Shown piece after piece: positions 8,755 to 16,628 of a stretch of DNA of 64,000 bases. The notes under the pieces were generated by a model. That model made no database searches, was not told the origin of the DNA, and saw only the letters and a program-made list of their open reading frames with translations. Made by a program: the position numbers and the translations under genes. This DNA is from Fen-1254 sp963769605 (GTDB lineage: Bacteria; Bacteroidota; Ignavibacteria; UBA10030), in assembly GCA_963769605.1 (NCBI GenBank), contig CAVYML010000003.1:806001-870000 (forward strand), given 5' to 3'. The first letter of the stretch is position 1, and every line of letters begins with the position of its first letter.

Positions 8755-9873
8755 TTATTTCAATTCCGAGAGTATTTTCATCTCCTCAAAGCGTTTCAAT
8801 CTTCCGTAAAGAGTTGCCAGTAAGTTTTCCCTTCGGATCGGCTTTATTAAAAAATCGTCGATGCCCATTTCCTTTGCTGCCAATATCAGCAAGGCATCGT
8901 TCAATCCTGATATAAAAATAAACGGCAGCTGCCGCAGTTGAGGGAATTCGTGGATTTTCTCGTAAAACATGAAGCCGTTCATGGTGGAAGTTTCGAGATT
9001 GATATCGCAAAGAATCAGATCCGTAGTTTTCTTGGTTACGTACTCGAAGGCAAGGTCCGATGTGATGAATGATTGAACCGCATAATGGGCGAGCGTAAGA
9101 ATTTCTGAAACCATTGCAAGTATCCGTTTATCATCGTCGATTACGACAATCGTTATTTGTCTTTCCTTGGCCTTGAGTGCTGCGAGATTTGTCTCAATAT
9201 GTAAGTGGTCGGATGTTGAAACATTAAGGTGTCTCCGAAATTCGGCCAGACTTGTATCGACTTCTGCTTTCGACGCGGAAGACTGATATACATGTTTCAG
9301 AAAGATAATATAACACTCAAGTTTTGCTTGCCGTTCCAGCATCGCATGTTCTTCTTCAGAAATAAAAAGTGAAGTTCGCAAATCGAAAAGTTCTTGTTCT
9401 TCTTCATGTGTCTTTTCGCCGTCCGACCAAATGAGAAGAAGAGCCTGTTTATATGTATCCAGAGCTTCCTTTGCCGCCTTTGGCGGTAGCTGAGCGGTTT
9501 TTCCCGCTTGACTTGACCCAAGGAGGGCAACTTTTTTAAACTCTTCATAGAGGGAAGGCACTTTCATTCCATAGAAATCTGTTTTTGGAGGAGGCGAGGC
9601 AGGCATCGAAGCGGGATAGGACTGTATCTCTTCTCGTATCGGCGAGACAGATATATGACCGGGATGTATGACCTGCTGCACCTGGCGCTTTGCGTATAAT
9701 TCTTGAATGTGTTCCTCATAGGCAAATGCGTATACGTTTTGAGGATCAATATCTCTGACTTTTTTTACTTCGCAGAGCGCTCTTTCAAGGTTATTTGATT
9801 TAACCAATTGGTCGACTTGTTTTAAAATCTGTGCGGTCAAGATTTTATTATCACTCATTCTCGTCGGATCCAC
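8755..9873 (-). CDS. Response regulator with C-terminal receiver domain
   Basis: 372 residues from a GTG that follows GAGAGGAG by about eight bases. The N-terminal ~60 residues form helical, TPR-like sequence (LVKSNNLERALCEVKKVRDIDPQN). Residues ~85-100 are a Pro/Ser-rich linker. A helical middle region (~105-235) has no family I recognise. The C-terminal receiver at ~240-365 keeps the acidic pocket Asp246-248 (VIDDD), phospho-Asp290 in DLILCD, Ser322 and Lys344 in FLIKP. No DNA-binding domain is present, so it probably works by protein contact. It is convergent with the hybrid kinase, 77 bases away end to end. Partnership with that kinase is an inference from position. Confidence 0.8.
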   Translation of the reverse strand: MDPTRMSDNKILTAQILKQVDQLVKSNNLERALCEVKKVRDIDPQNVYAFAYEEHIQELYAKRQVQQVIHPGHISVSPIREEIQSYPASMPASPPPKTDFYGMKVPSLYEEFKKVALLGSSQAGKTAQLPPKAAKEALDTYKQALLLIWSDGEKTHEEEQELFDLRTSLFISEEEHAMLERQAKLECYIIFLKHVYQSSASKAEVDTSLAEFRRHLNVSTSDHLHIETNLAALKAKERQITIVVIDDDKRILAMVSEILTLAHYAVQSFITSDLAFEYVTKKTTDLILCDINLETSTMNGFMFYEKIHEFPQLRQLPFIFISGLNDALLILAAKEMGIDDFLIKPIRRENLLATLYGRLKRFEEMKILSELK

Positions 9874-10214
9874 TTTGTTGCTCCTCTCGCTCTCATACTT
9901 CGGCCTTGTTCGTTTTTTGTGGTTAAAAAATATTTTTCATTTTCTTCACTTTCGGCGATAAGTGGATACGCCGGGATAGTGCTGCCTTAGAGGGAATAAG
10001 GGATACCGATTCATCCTCGTTACAGGGAAAAGTTAAAAAGGACTTATGAAAGATGCAATTACCTCAGCATGAAATTGGTTAAAAAAATGCCGTCAAATTT
10101 TGTACCCGGCTGGTTCCATGATGCCGGCTCCTTCTGTCTCGATGCATGGGGATGGCCTGTTCTTCTGACGTGTTTTTTTTGTACCTTAACTTTCAAGGAG
10201 AGAACAATACAAAT

Positions 10215-11885
10215 ATGCAGAAATGGATAAAATCGATGCGTGATTGGCACGCCTTTCTAGCGATTATTGGGCTTGGTATTGCTGTTTACGGGAAGAGCAT
10301 TTTTTTTGACTATACATATTACGATGATACTCAATTGCTTGTTGTCAATCAGGAATTTCTGAGTCATATTTCAAATTTGCCGAAACTTTTTACAACGGAA
10401 GTATTCCTTTCTGTATCAAATCCTAATATGTATTATCGGCCGCTCTTGAACGTTCTTTTCATGCTCGAATTTCAGGTTTCCGATGGTTCTCCATTGTTTT
10501 TTCATCTTGTGAATCTTTTGTTCCATCTGGGATGTTCTCTACTCGTTTATAAAGTTTTCAAGCGTCTCCGACTTTCAGATTTAAACGCCCTTCTGTTCGC
10601 GCTAGTTTTTTGTGTTCATCCTATCCTAACATCTGCGGTGACATGGATTCCGGGCATCAATGATCTTCTGGTTACATTTTTCATATTAAGTTCATTTCTT
10701 CTCTTTCTTCAGGCGCTGCAATCAAAGAGCAGAAGCCGTTTTATCGGCCACGTGATTCTTCTTTTCTTGGCCCTTCTCACAAAAGAAGGGACAGTTGTAT
10801 TCCCCATGTTTTGCTTATCATATCTTGTCTTCGTGCATGACGAACCAATCAAGAGAAAAAATATTATCTGGATTGTTTTTGCTTATAGTGCAGTATCCGT
10901 TGTGTGGTTTCTTTTGAGAAGACTGGTTTCCCTTAATTTTGTGATTCAACAAACCGCAGGCGATACTTTTGCCGTTTGGGCGAAAAATCTTCCGGCGCTG
11001 ATACTCTATTTCGGCAAAGTCATTTTGCCCTTTAATCTTTCTATCTATCCAAATCTTAAAGATCATTCGTTATGGCTGGGTCTTGCGAGTATCGTCTTAT
11101 ATGCCGGGGCGTTGTTTTGGGAAAAGCCAAAATCATGGATGTACATAATCGGAGGCTTATGCTGGTTTGTTCTATTCCTTGTTCCTTCTTTTCTTGGCGG
11201 AATAATATTTTATGAACACCGTGTCTATTGTTCTTTTGCCGGCATTCTTTTTGCCCTTGCCCATCTTCCTCTTGTCCAGAAAATTGATATAAGAAGGACA
11301 TATCATTTCGCCGGAATGATTCTGTTAATTGTCGTATTATCTCTGCTGACACTTTCCCATGAAGAGCATTTCCGCAACCGGCAAAATTATGCGATAAGCG
11401 CTTTGTACTCCGATCCAAGCATTGATGCGTCGTATATAGGTTTAGCTGGAATGTACATCGATGAAGGGAATGATTCCTTAGCGGAGAAAATAATAAATGA
11501 GGGAATTGCACGAAAACCCGACATGCAAACGGTCCACCGCCAGCTTGCGGATATTTATGCACAAAGGGGAGAGTATTTTCGGGCAAAAGAAGAATACGAG
11601 AGATCTCTTAAAATAGAACCGCTTCATCTGTATACCTATATTAATTACGGCAAATTATGTCTGCAAACCGGAGCTTATGATCAAGCATCTCAGCTTTGGA
11701 AAACATCGGTGGCAATAAATCCGGAATTTATTCTGGGATATTATTATCTGGCGAATTTTTACACACACACTAAAATTGATCCGGATTCAGCGATGATCTT
11801 CGTACGGGAAATTCAAAATCATGGTTCGGTGGTGATGCCTGAATTACTGGAGGCTATCAAAGCTCTCAAGACCGATAGGAAATAA
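10215..11885 (+). CDS. TMTC-like multispanning membrane protein with TPR repeats (GT-C fold, putative O-glycosyltransferase)
   Basis: About 556 residues from an ATG at 10215. AAGGAG lies 14 bases upstream, rather far, so the start is uncertain by a few codons. A first membrane helix is followed by YYDDTQLLV. An Asp-Asp in the first extracytoplasmic loop is the usual acidic motif of GT-C glycosyltransferases that use polyprenyl-phosphate sugars. Around ten membrane segments follow, with YYRPLLN, FHLVNLLFH, LLTKEGTVVFP and YEHRVYCSFAG, all typical of the TMTC family. The C-terminal ~150 residues contain three or four TPR units (for example AYIGLAGMYIDEGNDS and TYINYGKLCLQTGAYDQA). The acceptor is unknown. 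It is convergent with the pyrophosphatase gene and shares its terminator. Confidence 0.72.
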   Translation: MQKWIKSMRDWHAFLAIIGLGIAVYGKSIFFDYTYYDDTQLLVVNQEFLSHISNLPKLFTTEVFLSVSNPNMYYRPLLNVLFMLEFQVSDGSPLFFHLVNLLFHLGCSLLVYKVFKRLRLSDLNALLFALVFCVHPILTSAVTWIPGINDLLVTFFILSSFLLFLQALQSKSRSRFIGHVILLFLALLTKEGTVVFPMFCLSYLVFVHDEPIKRKNIIWIVFAYSAVSVVWFLLRRLVSLNFVIQQTAGDTFAVWAKNLPALILYFGKVILPFNLSIYPNLKDHSLWLGLASIVLYAGALFWEKPKSWMYIIGGLCWFVLFLVPSFLGGIIFYEHRVYCSFAGILFALAHLPLVQKIDIRRTYHFAGMILLIVVLSLLTLSHEEHFRNRQNYAISALYSDPSIDASYIGLAGMYIDEGNDSLAEKIINEGIARKPDMQTVHRQLADIYAQRGEYFRAKEEYERSLKIEPLHLYTYINYGKLCLQTGAYDQASQLWKTSVAINPEFILGYYYLANFYTHTKIDPDSAMIFVREIQNHGSVVMPELLEAIKALKTDRK

Positions 11886-11920
11886 AAAAGCCCGTCCCGC
11901 TGGAAGCGGAAGGGGCTTTT
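11884..11920. terminator. Bidirectional intrinsic terminator
   Basis: AAAAGCCC pairs with GGGGCTTTT around an inner CCGCT/AGCGG stem. A-tract and T-tract flank the hairpin, so it can end transcripts from both the TMTC-like gene (plus) and the pyrophosphatase gene (minus). Confidence 0.85.
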
Positions 11921-11943
11921 GAAAAGACTTCAAGAATCAGAAG

Positions 11944-14499
11944 CTACTTTATTTCTTCTTCAACGAGATCACTGGATTCCTTCTTACTTTGATAGATTGC
12001 CCAGCCAATCGCCGCTGCCGCAATAACCGCAACAACGATGCCGGTTAACAGATCGGTTCCGCAAATATTCTCTTTTGTGATGTTAAATTTCAACACCAAT
12101 CCGAGCGTCAGTAAGCTGACCATATTCATCACTTTGATAAGCGGGTTAAGCGCAGGTCCCGCAGTATCTTTTAATGGATCGCCGACTGTGTCGCCGGTAA
12201 CAGCGGCTTTATGCGCCTCTGAACCTTTACCGCCGTATAAGCCGTCTTCAATCATTTTCTTAGCATTATCCCATGCACCGCCGGCGTTTGCCATAAACAC
12301 GGCAAGCAACTGGCCGACAAGAATCGTTCCAGCAAGGAATCCGCCGAGCGCATATGGTCCAAGTATGAATCCGACAAGAATTGGAGTCATGATAGCCAGG
12401 AGTCCCGGTCCGATAAGTTCTTTTTGAGCGGTGTTCGTGCAAATATCGACCACACGGCCGTAATCCGGTTTCTTAGTGCCTTTCCATATTTCAGGATCGT
12501 GGAATTGAATGCGGCATTCTTTGACAATCCAGAATGCGGCACGACCGACAGCACGAATGAGCATTCCGCTGAAGAGGAACGGCACTGCGCCGCCGAGCAT
12601 GAATCCGATAAACACGGTCGGATCTGCAACCGTAATCTTTCCTGCTTGTTCAAAATATTCGGAAATTTTCATCAAATTAATTTTATCTTCGCTGCCAACC
12701 GCAATGACAGCGATGAAACTTGCAAAGAGCGAGACAGCTGCGATAACCGCAGAACCGATGGCAATACCTTTGGTTTCAGCTTTGGTTGTGTTGCCGACTG
12801 CATCGAGATCGGCAAGGATCTGGCGGGCGCGTTTGTAACTGCCCGGTTTTTCTTTTTCCATCTCGTCTTTTTCATATCCCATTTCGCCGATCCCATTTGC
12901 GTTGTCCGCTACCGGTCCGAACACGTCCATCGAAATGGTGTTGCCTGTTAGCGTCAGCATGCCGATACCGGTCATGGCAACGCCGTAGGCGATGAAAAGG
13001 GGAGGAGTGCCGGCATAGACCAGCACGGAGAGAAAAATTGCGATGGCTATAACAACAATGGCCGCAACTGTGCTTTCATAACCAAGTGCAAGACCTTGAA
13101 TAATGTTTGTTGCATGTCCCGTTGTACATGCTTTTGCCAATCCCTTGACAGGTGAATGGCTTGTGTGCGTGTAATAACTGGTTACCTTGTTAAGTGCCAC
13201 AGCAAGGAAAATACCGATCATGCAGGTAAGGGCCGGGCGCAGATCGAGATTCGGGATACCGAAATTCGCGATCCATGGAAGAGAAATCGCTGTTCCATCG
13301 GGTTTGAAGAATCCTGCGATAGCTGTAGGATTGGTTGCAAAGTATGCCGCATCAAAATAGAGATAACCGAATCCCAGGGCAACAAATCCGACGATACTGA
13401 TGATGGAGCCGATCCAGAATCCGCGATGCACGCTTTTGAGTGCGGTATCTGAAGTATCGTCGGCGCCGGCTTTTACCGTATAGGTACTGATGATGGAACC
13501 AAGAACGCCGATGCCGCGGACAAGCAGCGGGAAAACGACACCCTTGTGGCCGAAGCTTGCCATGCCAAGAATCATGGCTGCTACGATTGTGACTTCATAA
13601 CTTTCAAAAATATCCGCTGCCATTCCGGCGCAGTCGCCGACATTATCGCCGACGTTATCGGCAATTGTGGCTGCGTTGCGCGGATCATCTTCCGGAATAT
13701 CTTTTTCTATTTTACCGACGAGATCGGCGCCGACGTCTGCGGCTTTCGTATAGATGCCGCCGCCGACGCGCATAAACAAAGCTATGAGCGTTCCGCCGAA
13801 TCCGAATCCCAAAAGGGCTTCGTATGCATGTTCACCGAACATCATGAAGATCAAAGTTCCGCCGAGCAGTCCCAAACCGTCTGTAAGCATACCCGTGATG
13901 GTTCCTGTACGGTAGCCGAGCTGAAGCGCTTCGCCGTAGCTGCGTTTGGCGGCTGTTGCAACGCGAAGGTTTCCCTGCGTGGCAAGTCGCATACCGACGA
14001 ATCCAACAAGAAAGCTGAAGATTGAACCGACAAGGAACGCGCCTGAACGTCCCCAGCGGAATGCATCGATCGTTCCCGTATAAGAGAAATAAAGGAACAG
14101 AGTGATAAGAATGATCAATGGTCCGATCTTCTTAAACTGTGCTTTGAGATAGGCGTTCGAGCCTTCACGTACAGCGGCTGCAATGTCCTGCATTTTTTTC
14201 GTGCCTTGATCGGCTTTGCGCACTTGCTTGACAAGCATAAGTGCATAGAGTAAACCGGCGATCGCGATACCGAGCACCATAAGAAGACCATAGATTTCGA
14301 TGGGCTTAAAATTACTCTCGCTGCCGAACATAGCAAACGGGCGAAATGACTCTTGAGCAACAGCCGGTTCGTTACTCTGAGTGTGGCCGGAGTATGGCAT
14401 GAAGACATACGCGGCGACAAAGAAGATCATCATAGCCGCGAGATAATTTCTTCGCGCACCACGAGAACTTGAAGCAATGATATTTCTCAGTTTATTCAT
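11944..14499 (-). CDS. hppA: Membrane-bound proton-pumping pyrophosphatase, K+-independent type
   Basis: 851 residues with about 16 membrane segments. It hydrolyses cytoplasmic pyrophosphate and pumps ions across the inner membrane. Family signatures are clear: GGGIYTKAADVGADLVGKIE, then EDDPRNAATIADNVGDNVGDCAGMAADIFESYEV, which carry the substrate and Mg-binding acidic residues, and GDTVGDPLKDTAGPALNPLIKV near the C-terminus. At the site that decides potassium need, the sequence is GNTTKAETKG. Lys and Thr at the key positions mark the K+-independent H+-pumping class; the K+-dependent class has Ala at the first. An N-terminal extension of ~65 residues carries an extra hydrophobic segment and HTQ, possibly a signal peptide, before the usual core. 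Confidence 0.95.
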   Translation of the reverse strand: MNKLRNIIASSSRGARRNYLAAMMIFFVAAYVFMPYSGHTQSNEPAVAQESFRPFAMFGSESNFKPIEIYGLLMVLGIAIAGLLYALMLVKQVRKADQGTKKMQDIAAAVREGSNAYLKAQFKKIGPLIILITLFLYFSYTGTIDAFRWGRSGAFLVGSIFSFLVGFVGMRLATQGNLRVATAAKRSYGEALQLGYRTGTITGMLTDGLGLLGGTLIFMMFGEHAYEALLGFGFGGTLIALFMRVGGGIYTKAADVGADLVGKIEKDIPEDDPRNAATIADNVGDNVGDCAGMAADIFESYEVTIVAAMILGMASFGHKGVVFPLLVRGIGVLGSIISTYTVKAGADDTSDTALKSVHRGFWIGSIISIVGFVALGFGYLYFDAAYFATNPTAIAGFFKPDGTAISLPWIANFGIPNLDLRPALTCMIGIFLAVALNKVTSYYTHTSHSPVKGLAKACTTGHATNIIQGLALGYESTVAAIVVIAIAIFLSVLVYAGTPPLFIAYGVAMTGIGMLTLTGNTISMDVFGPVADNANGIGEMGYEKDEMEKEKPGSYKRARQILADLDAVGNTTKAETKGIAIGSAVIAAVSLFASFIAVIAVGSEDKINLMKISEYFEQAGKITVADPTVFIGFMLGGAVPFLFSGMLIRAVGRAAFWIVKECRIQFHDPEIWKGTKKPDYGRVVDICTNTAQKELIGPGLLAIMTPILVGFILGPYALGGFLAGTILVGQLLAVFMANAGGAWDNAKKMIEDGLYGGKGSEAHKAAVTGDTVGDPLKDTAGPALNPLIKVMNMVSLLTLGLVLKFNITKENICGTDLLTGIVVAVIAAAAIGWAIYQSKKESSDLVEEEIK

Positions 14500-14960
14500 T
14501 TCAACATCCTGAATTTAGTGATTATGTGGTTTACTATAGAAAAACGGATTTTTATTATAGGGAAAACTTTTTATCTGTCTTAGTTTTATATAATTAAAAC
14601 CATAATTCCAATTTTCCCTCAATATTTAAAATCCCTCCATCTTTCCAAAAAATCAAGCTTTTTTTTATTAATTTTTATTCCTCATCTGCAGAGGGATGAC
14701 CATTTGAATAAAAATCCAAATCCAAAGGCTACAGCGATTTGACATTGTTCGATGCGACATCCGAAAAATCCGGCTGAGCTATGTATACAAAGGAGACATT
14801 TGCCGGGATTTAACAGGAACACTATTGCCCTATACCATTTCGTAGAATTTTGACTGCAATAAAAACGGCGCTTGAATTGCTCTGTCAAGAGGGAGGAAAG
14901 TTCTTTTCCATCGTGATGAGATTTCCTGCAATTTTTTTTAAAGTTTTTTCCCGTTGTCTC
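14500..14960. other. Intergenic region between divergent hppA and trp operon
   Basis: AT-rich, 461 bases. A TATAAT-like block on the minus strand near 14555 may belong to hppA, but I see no good -35 element. No open frame here looks like a gene. Confidence 0.5.
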
Positions 14961-14989
14961 TTGACAATGAAATGATAATTTACTATAGT
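14961..14989 (+). promoter_or_regulatory. Promoter of the trp operon
   Basis: TTGACA (14961-14966), a 17-base spacer, TATAGT (14984-14989). The predicted start is about 14995-14997. The -10 lies inside a perfect 14-bp palindrome TTTACTATAGTAAA (14979-14992), a possible repressor site. Confidence 0.85.
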
Positions 14990-14995
14990 AAAGCC

Positions 14996-15076
14996 ATGAT
15001 GATGAACGAATTATATAACAGGTTTGAGAACAAGGCTTGGTGGTGGTGGCGTCAGTCTGCGCTTCCGCTCGTATAA
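14996..15076 (+). CDS. trpL: trp operon leader peptide (26 residues, four consecutive Trp codons)
   Basis: ATG ATG ATG opens a 26-codon frame that ends with TAA at 15074-15076. Codons 15-18 (15038-15049) are TGG TGG TGG TGG. This frame lies just before a hairpin-T6 terminator and the trp genes, so it is the ribosome-stalling sensor of tryptophan attenuation. The three ATGs fall at or within a few bases of the predicted transcript start and no Shine-Dalgarno precedes them. The mRNA may therefore be leaderless, or the third ATG may be used. The peptide itself needs no function beyond coupling Trp-tRNA supply to terminator choice. Confidence 0.92.
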   Translation: MMMNELYNRFENKAWWWWRQSALPLV

Positions 15077-15137
15077 TTCGTATCTAAAGAATTTTAAGAA
15101 AAGGTGGAAACGTAGACGTAACGGTTCCACCTTTTTT
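15055..15137 (+). terminator. trp attenuator: antiterminator (2:3) and terminator (3:4)
   Basis: Segment 2, GTCTGCGCTTCC (15055-15066), pairs with segment 3, GGAAACGTAGAC (15106-15117), with one mismatch and one G-U, to form the antiterminator. Segment 3 can instead give GGTGGAA (15103-15109), which pairs with TTCCACC (15125-15131) and runs into TTTTTT, the terminator. Segment 1, around the Trp codons, can pair with segment 2 (GTGGTGGCG with CGCTTCCGC, one mismatch). Ribosome stalling at the Trp codons would free segment 2 and allow readthrough. Confidence 0.9.
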
Positions 15138-15278
15138 GTTGTACCTTCCTGCAAAAAAATCGTGAGAACCGCTCTTACGAAAAATTCCATCGAATATTTC
15201 ATTAACCAACGATGCACTTCCGCTGCATCCGAACGATGTTCCGGAAGTACGAACATCATAAACTCTATGGAGGAACCC

Positions 15279-16580
15279 ATGCAAAGAAAAATCATGCTCG
15301 AAGAAAAAGACATCCCGTCTCAGTATTATAATATCCTGGCGGATCTTCCCAATCCGCTTGAGCCCGACCTTCATCCGGGAACCAAACAGCCCGTCGGACC
15401 GCAGGATCTTGCGCCGCTTTTTCCAATGGAACTGATCAAGCAGGAAGTCGGAACGCAGCAGTACATTCCCATTCCGGACCCCGTGCGCGATGCGTATTCA
15501 CTCTATCGCCCGACGCCGCTGTATCGCGCTTACGAATTGGAACGTGCCTTAGATACGCCAGCACATATTTATTATAAGAATGAAGGTGTAAGTCCGGCCG
15601 GCAGCCATAAGCTGAATACGGCGCTGGCGCAGGCATATTATAATAAAGAGCAGGGTGTCAAACGCCTTGCAACGGAAACCGGCGCCGGTCAGTGGGGAAG
15701 CGCCTTGTCGTTTGCGGCCCAGCGGTTCGGCTTGCAATGCAAGGTATATATGGTAAAAGTGAGTTATGAGCAGAAACCGTACCGGCGATCCATGATTCAG
15801 GTCTGGGGCGCTGAAGTTATTGCAAGCCCGAGCAGCGAGACCAATGCGGGACGCGCAGTCCTGGCGAAAAATCCGAATTCCAGAGGCAGTCTTGGTATTG
15901 CCATCAGCGAAGCTGTGGAAGATGCGGCGGGCAGAGAAGATACAAAATATGCGCTCGGCAGCGTACTCAATCACGTTCTGCTTCATCAAACAATTATCGG
16001 TCAGGAAGCAAAGAAACAGATGGAGATCGCCGGCGAGTATCCGGATCTTGTGATCGCGTGCGTGGGCGGCGGTTCGAATTTCGGCGGAATCGCTCTGCCG
16101 TTTATCAAGGATAAAATTGCCGGGAAAAAATTACGCGCAATTGCCGTCGAACCGGCTTCATGTCCGACGCTGACCAAAGGAGAATATCGCTACGACTTCG
16201 GCGACGTTGCAGGAATGACTCCGCTGCTGCCCATGTATACGCTCGGTTCGGATTTTATGCCTCCTTCTATCCATGCAGGCGGATTGCGTTATCACGGAAT
16301 GTCTCCGATTATCAGCCGCTTGTATCTGGACAAGCTTATCGAGGCGCAGGCATACGAACAAACCGCCGTGTTCGAGGCTGCCGTCCAATTTGCGCGAACG
16401 GAAGGAATCATTCCCGCGCCGGAATCCGCCCATGCCATACTCTCCGCTATTGTAGAAGCAAAGAAAGCGAAAGCGGAAGGAACGAAGAAGGTCATTTTAT
16501 TCAACCTGAGCGGTCATGGCCATTTCGATATGAGCGCTTACGATGCATACTTCTCCGGAAAACTTGGGAACGGTCAATAA
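15279..16580 (+). CDS. trpB2: Tryptophan synthase beta chain, TrpB2 type
   Basis: 433 residues from the ATG at 15279, which has GGAGG five bases upstream; a longer reading frame upstream is only leader sequence. This is the long TrpB2 class of the PLP fold type II family, distinct from the classical TrpB later in the operon. The PLP lysine is Lys111 in VSPAGSHKLNTAL. Other features are ETGAGQWGSAL, the phosphate-binding ACVGGGSNFGG, and the C-terminal segment VILFNLSGHGHFD. The family joins indole (or O-phosphoserine plus indole in some lineages) and serine to tryptophan. Being the first gene after the attenuator, it is under tryptophan control. It may work without TrpA on free indole. Confidence 0.92.
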   Translation: MQRKIMLEEKDIPSQYYNILADLPNPLEPDLHPGTKQPVGPQDLAPLFPMELIKQEVGTQQYIPIPDPVRDAYSLYRPTPLYRAYELERALDTPAHIYYKNEGVSPAGSHKLNTALAQAYYNKEQGVKRLATETGAGQWGSALSFAAQRFGLQCKVYMVKVSYEQKPYRRSMIQVWGAEVIASPSSETNAGRAVLAKNPNSRGSLGIAISEAVEDAAGREDTKYALGSVLNHVLLHQTIIGQEAKKQMEIAGEYPDLVIACVGGGSNFGGIALPFIKDKIAGKKLRAIAVEPASCPTLTKGEYRYDFGDVAGMTPLLPMYTLGSDFMPPSIHAGGLRYHGMSPIISRLYLDKLIEAQAYEQTAVFEAAVQFARTEGIIPAPESAHAILSAIVEAKKAKAEGTKKVILFNLSGHGHFDMSAYDAYFSGKLGNGQ

Positions 16581-16589
16581 TAAAAAAGG

Positions 16590-16620
16590 ATGCAGGGGTG
16601 AGCGATCCTCACCCCTGCAT
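16590..16620 (+). repeat. Perfect 13-bp hairpin between trpB2 and trpE
   Basis: ATGCAGGGGTGAG (16590-16602) and CTCACCCCTGCAT (16608-16620) with a five-base loop, ending eight bases before the trpE ATG. There is no T-tract after it on the plus strand, so it is not an ordinary terminator. The only purine-rich, SD-like bases near trpE lie in or beside its 5' arm. It may tune trpE translation or protect mRNA ends. Confidence 0.6.
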
Positions 16621-16628
16621 GATGAACG

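Noticed and set aside
12424..12951. Long plus-strand open frames inside hppA
   Set aside because: Antisense shadows of a full-length, well-conserved gene; no SD or family pattern.
15024..15278. TrpB2 with an 85-residue N-terminal extension
   Set aside because: It is the attenuator leader read in another frame; ATG 15279 has GGAGG and matches the family start.
16590..16620. Intrinsic terminator between trpB2 and trpE
   Set aside because: No T-tract on the plus strand. The T-tract exists only for the minus strand, where no gene ends.
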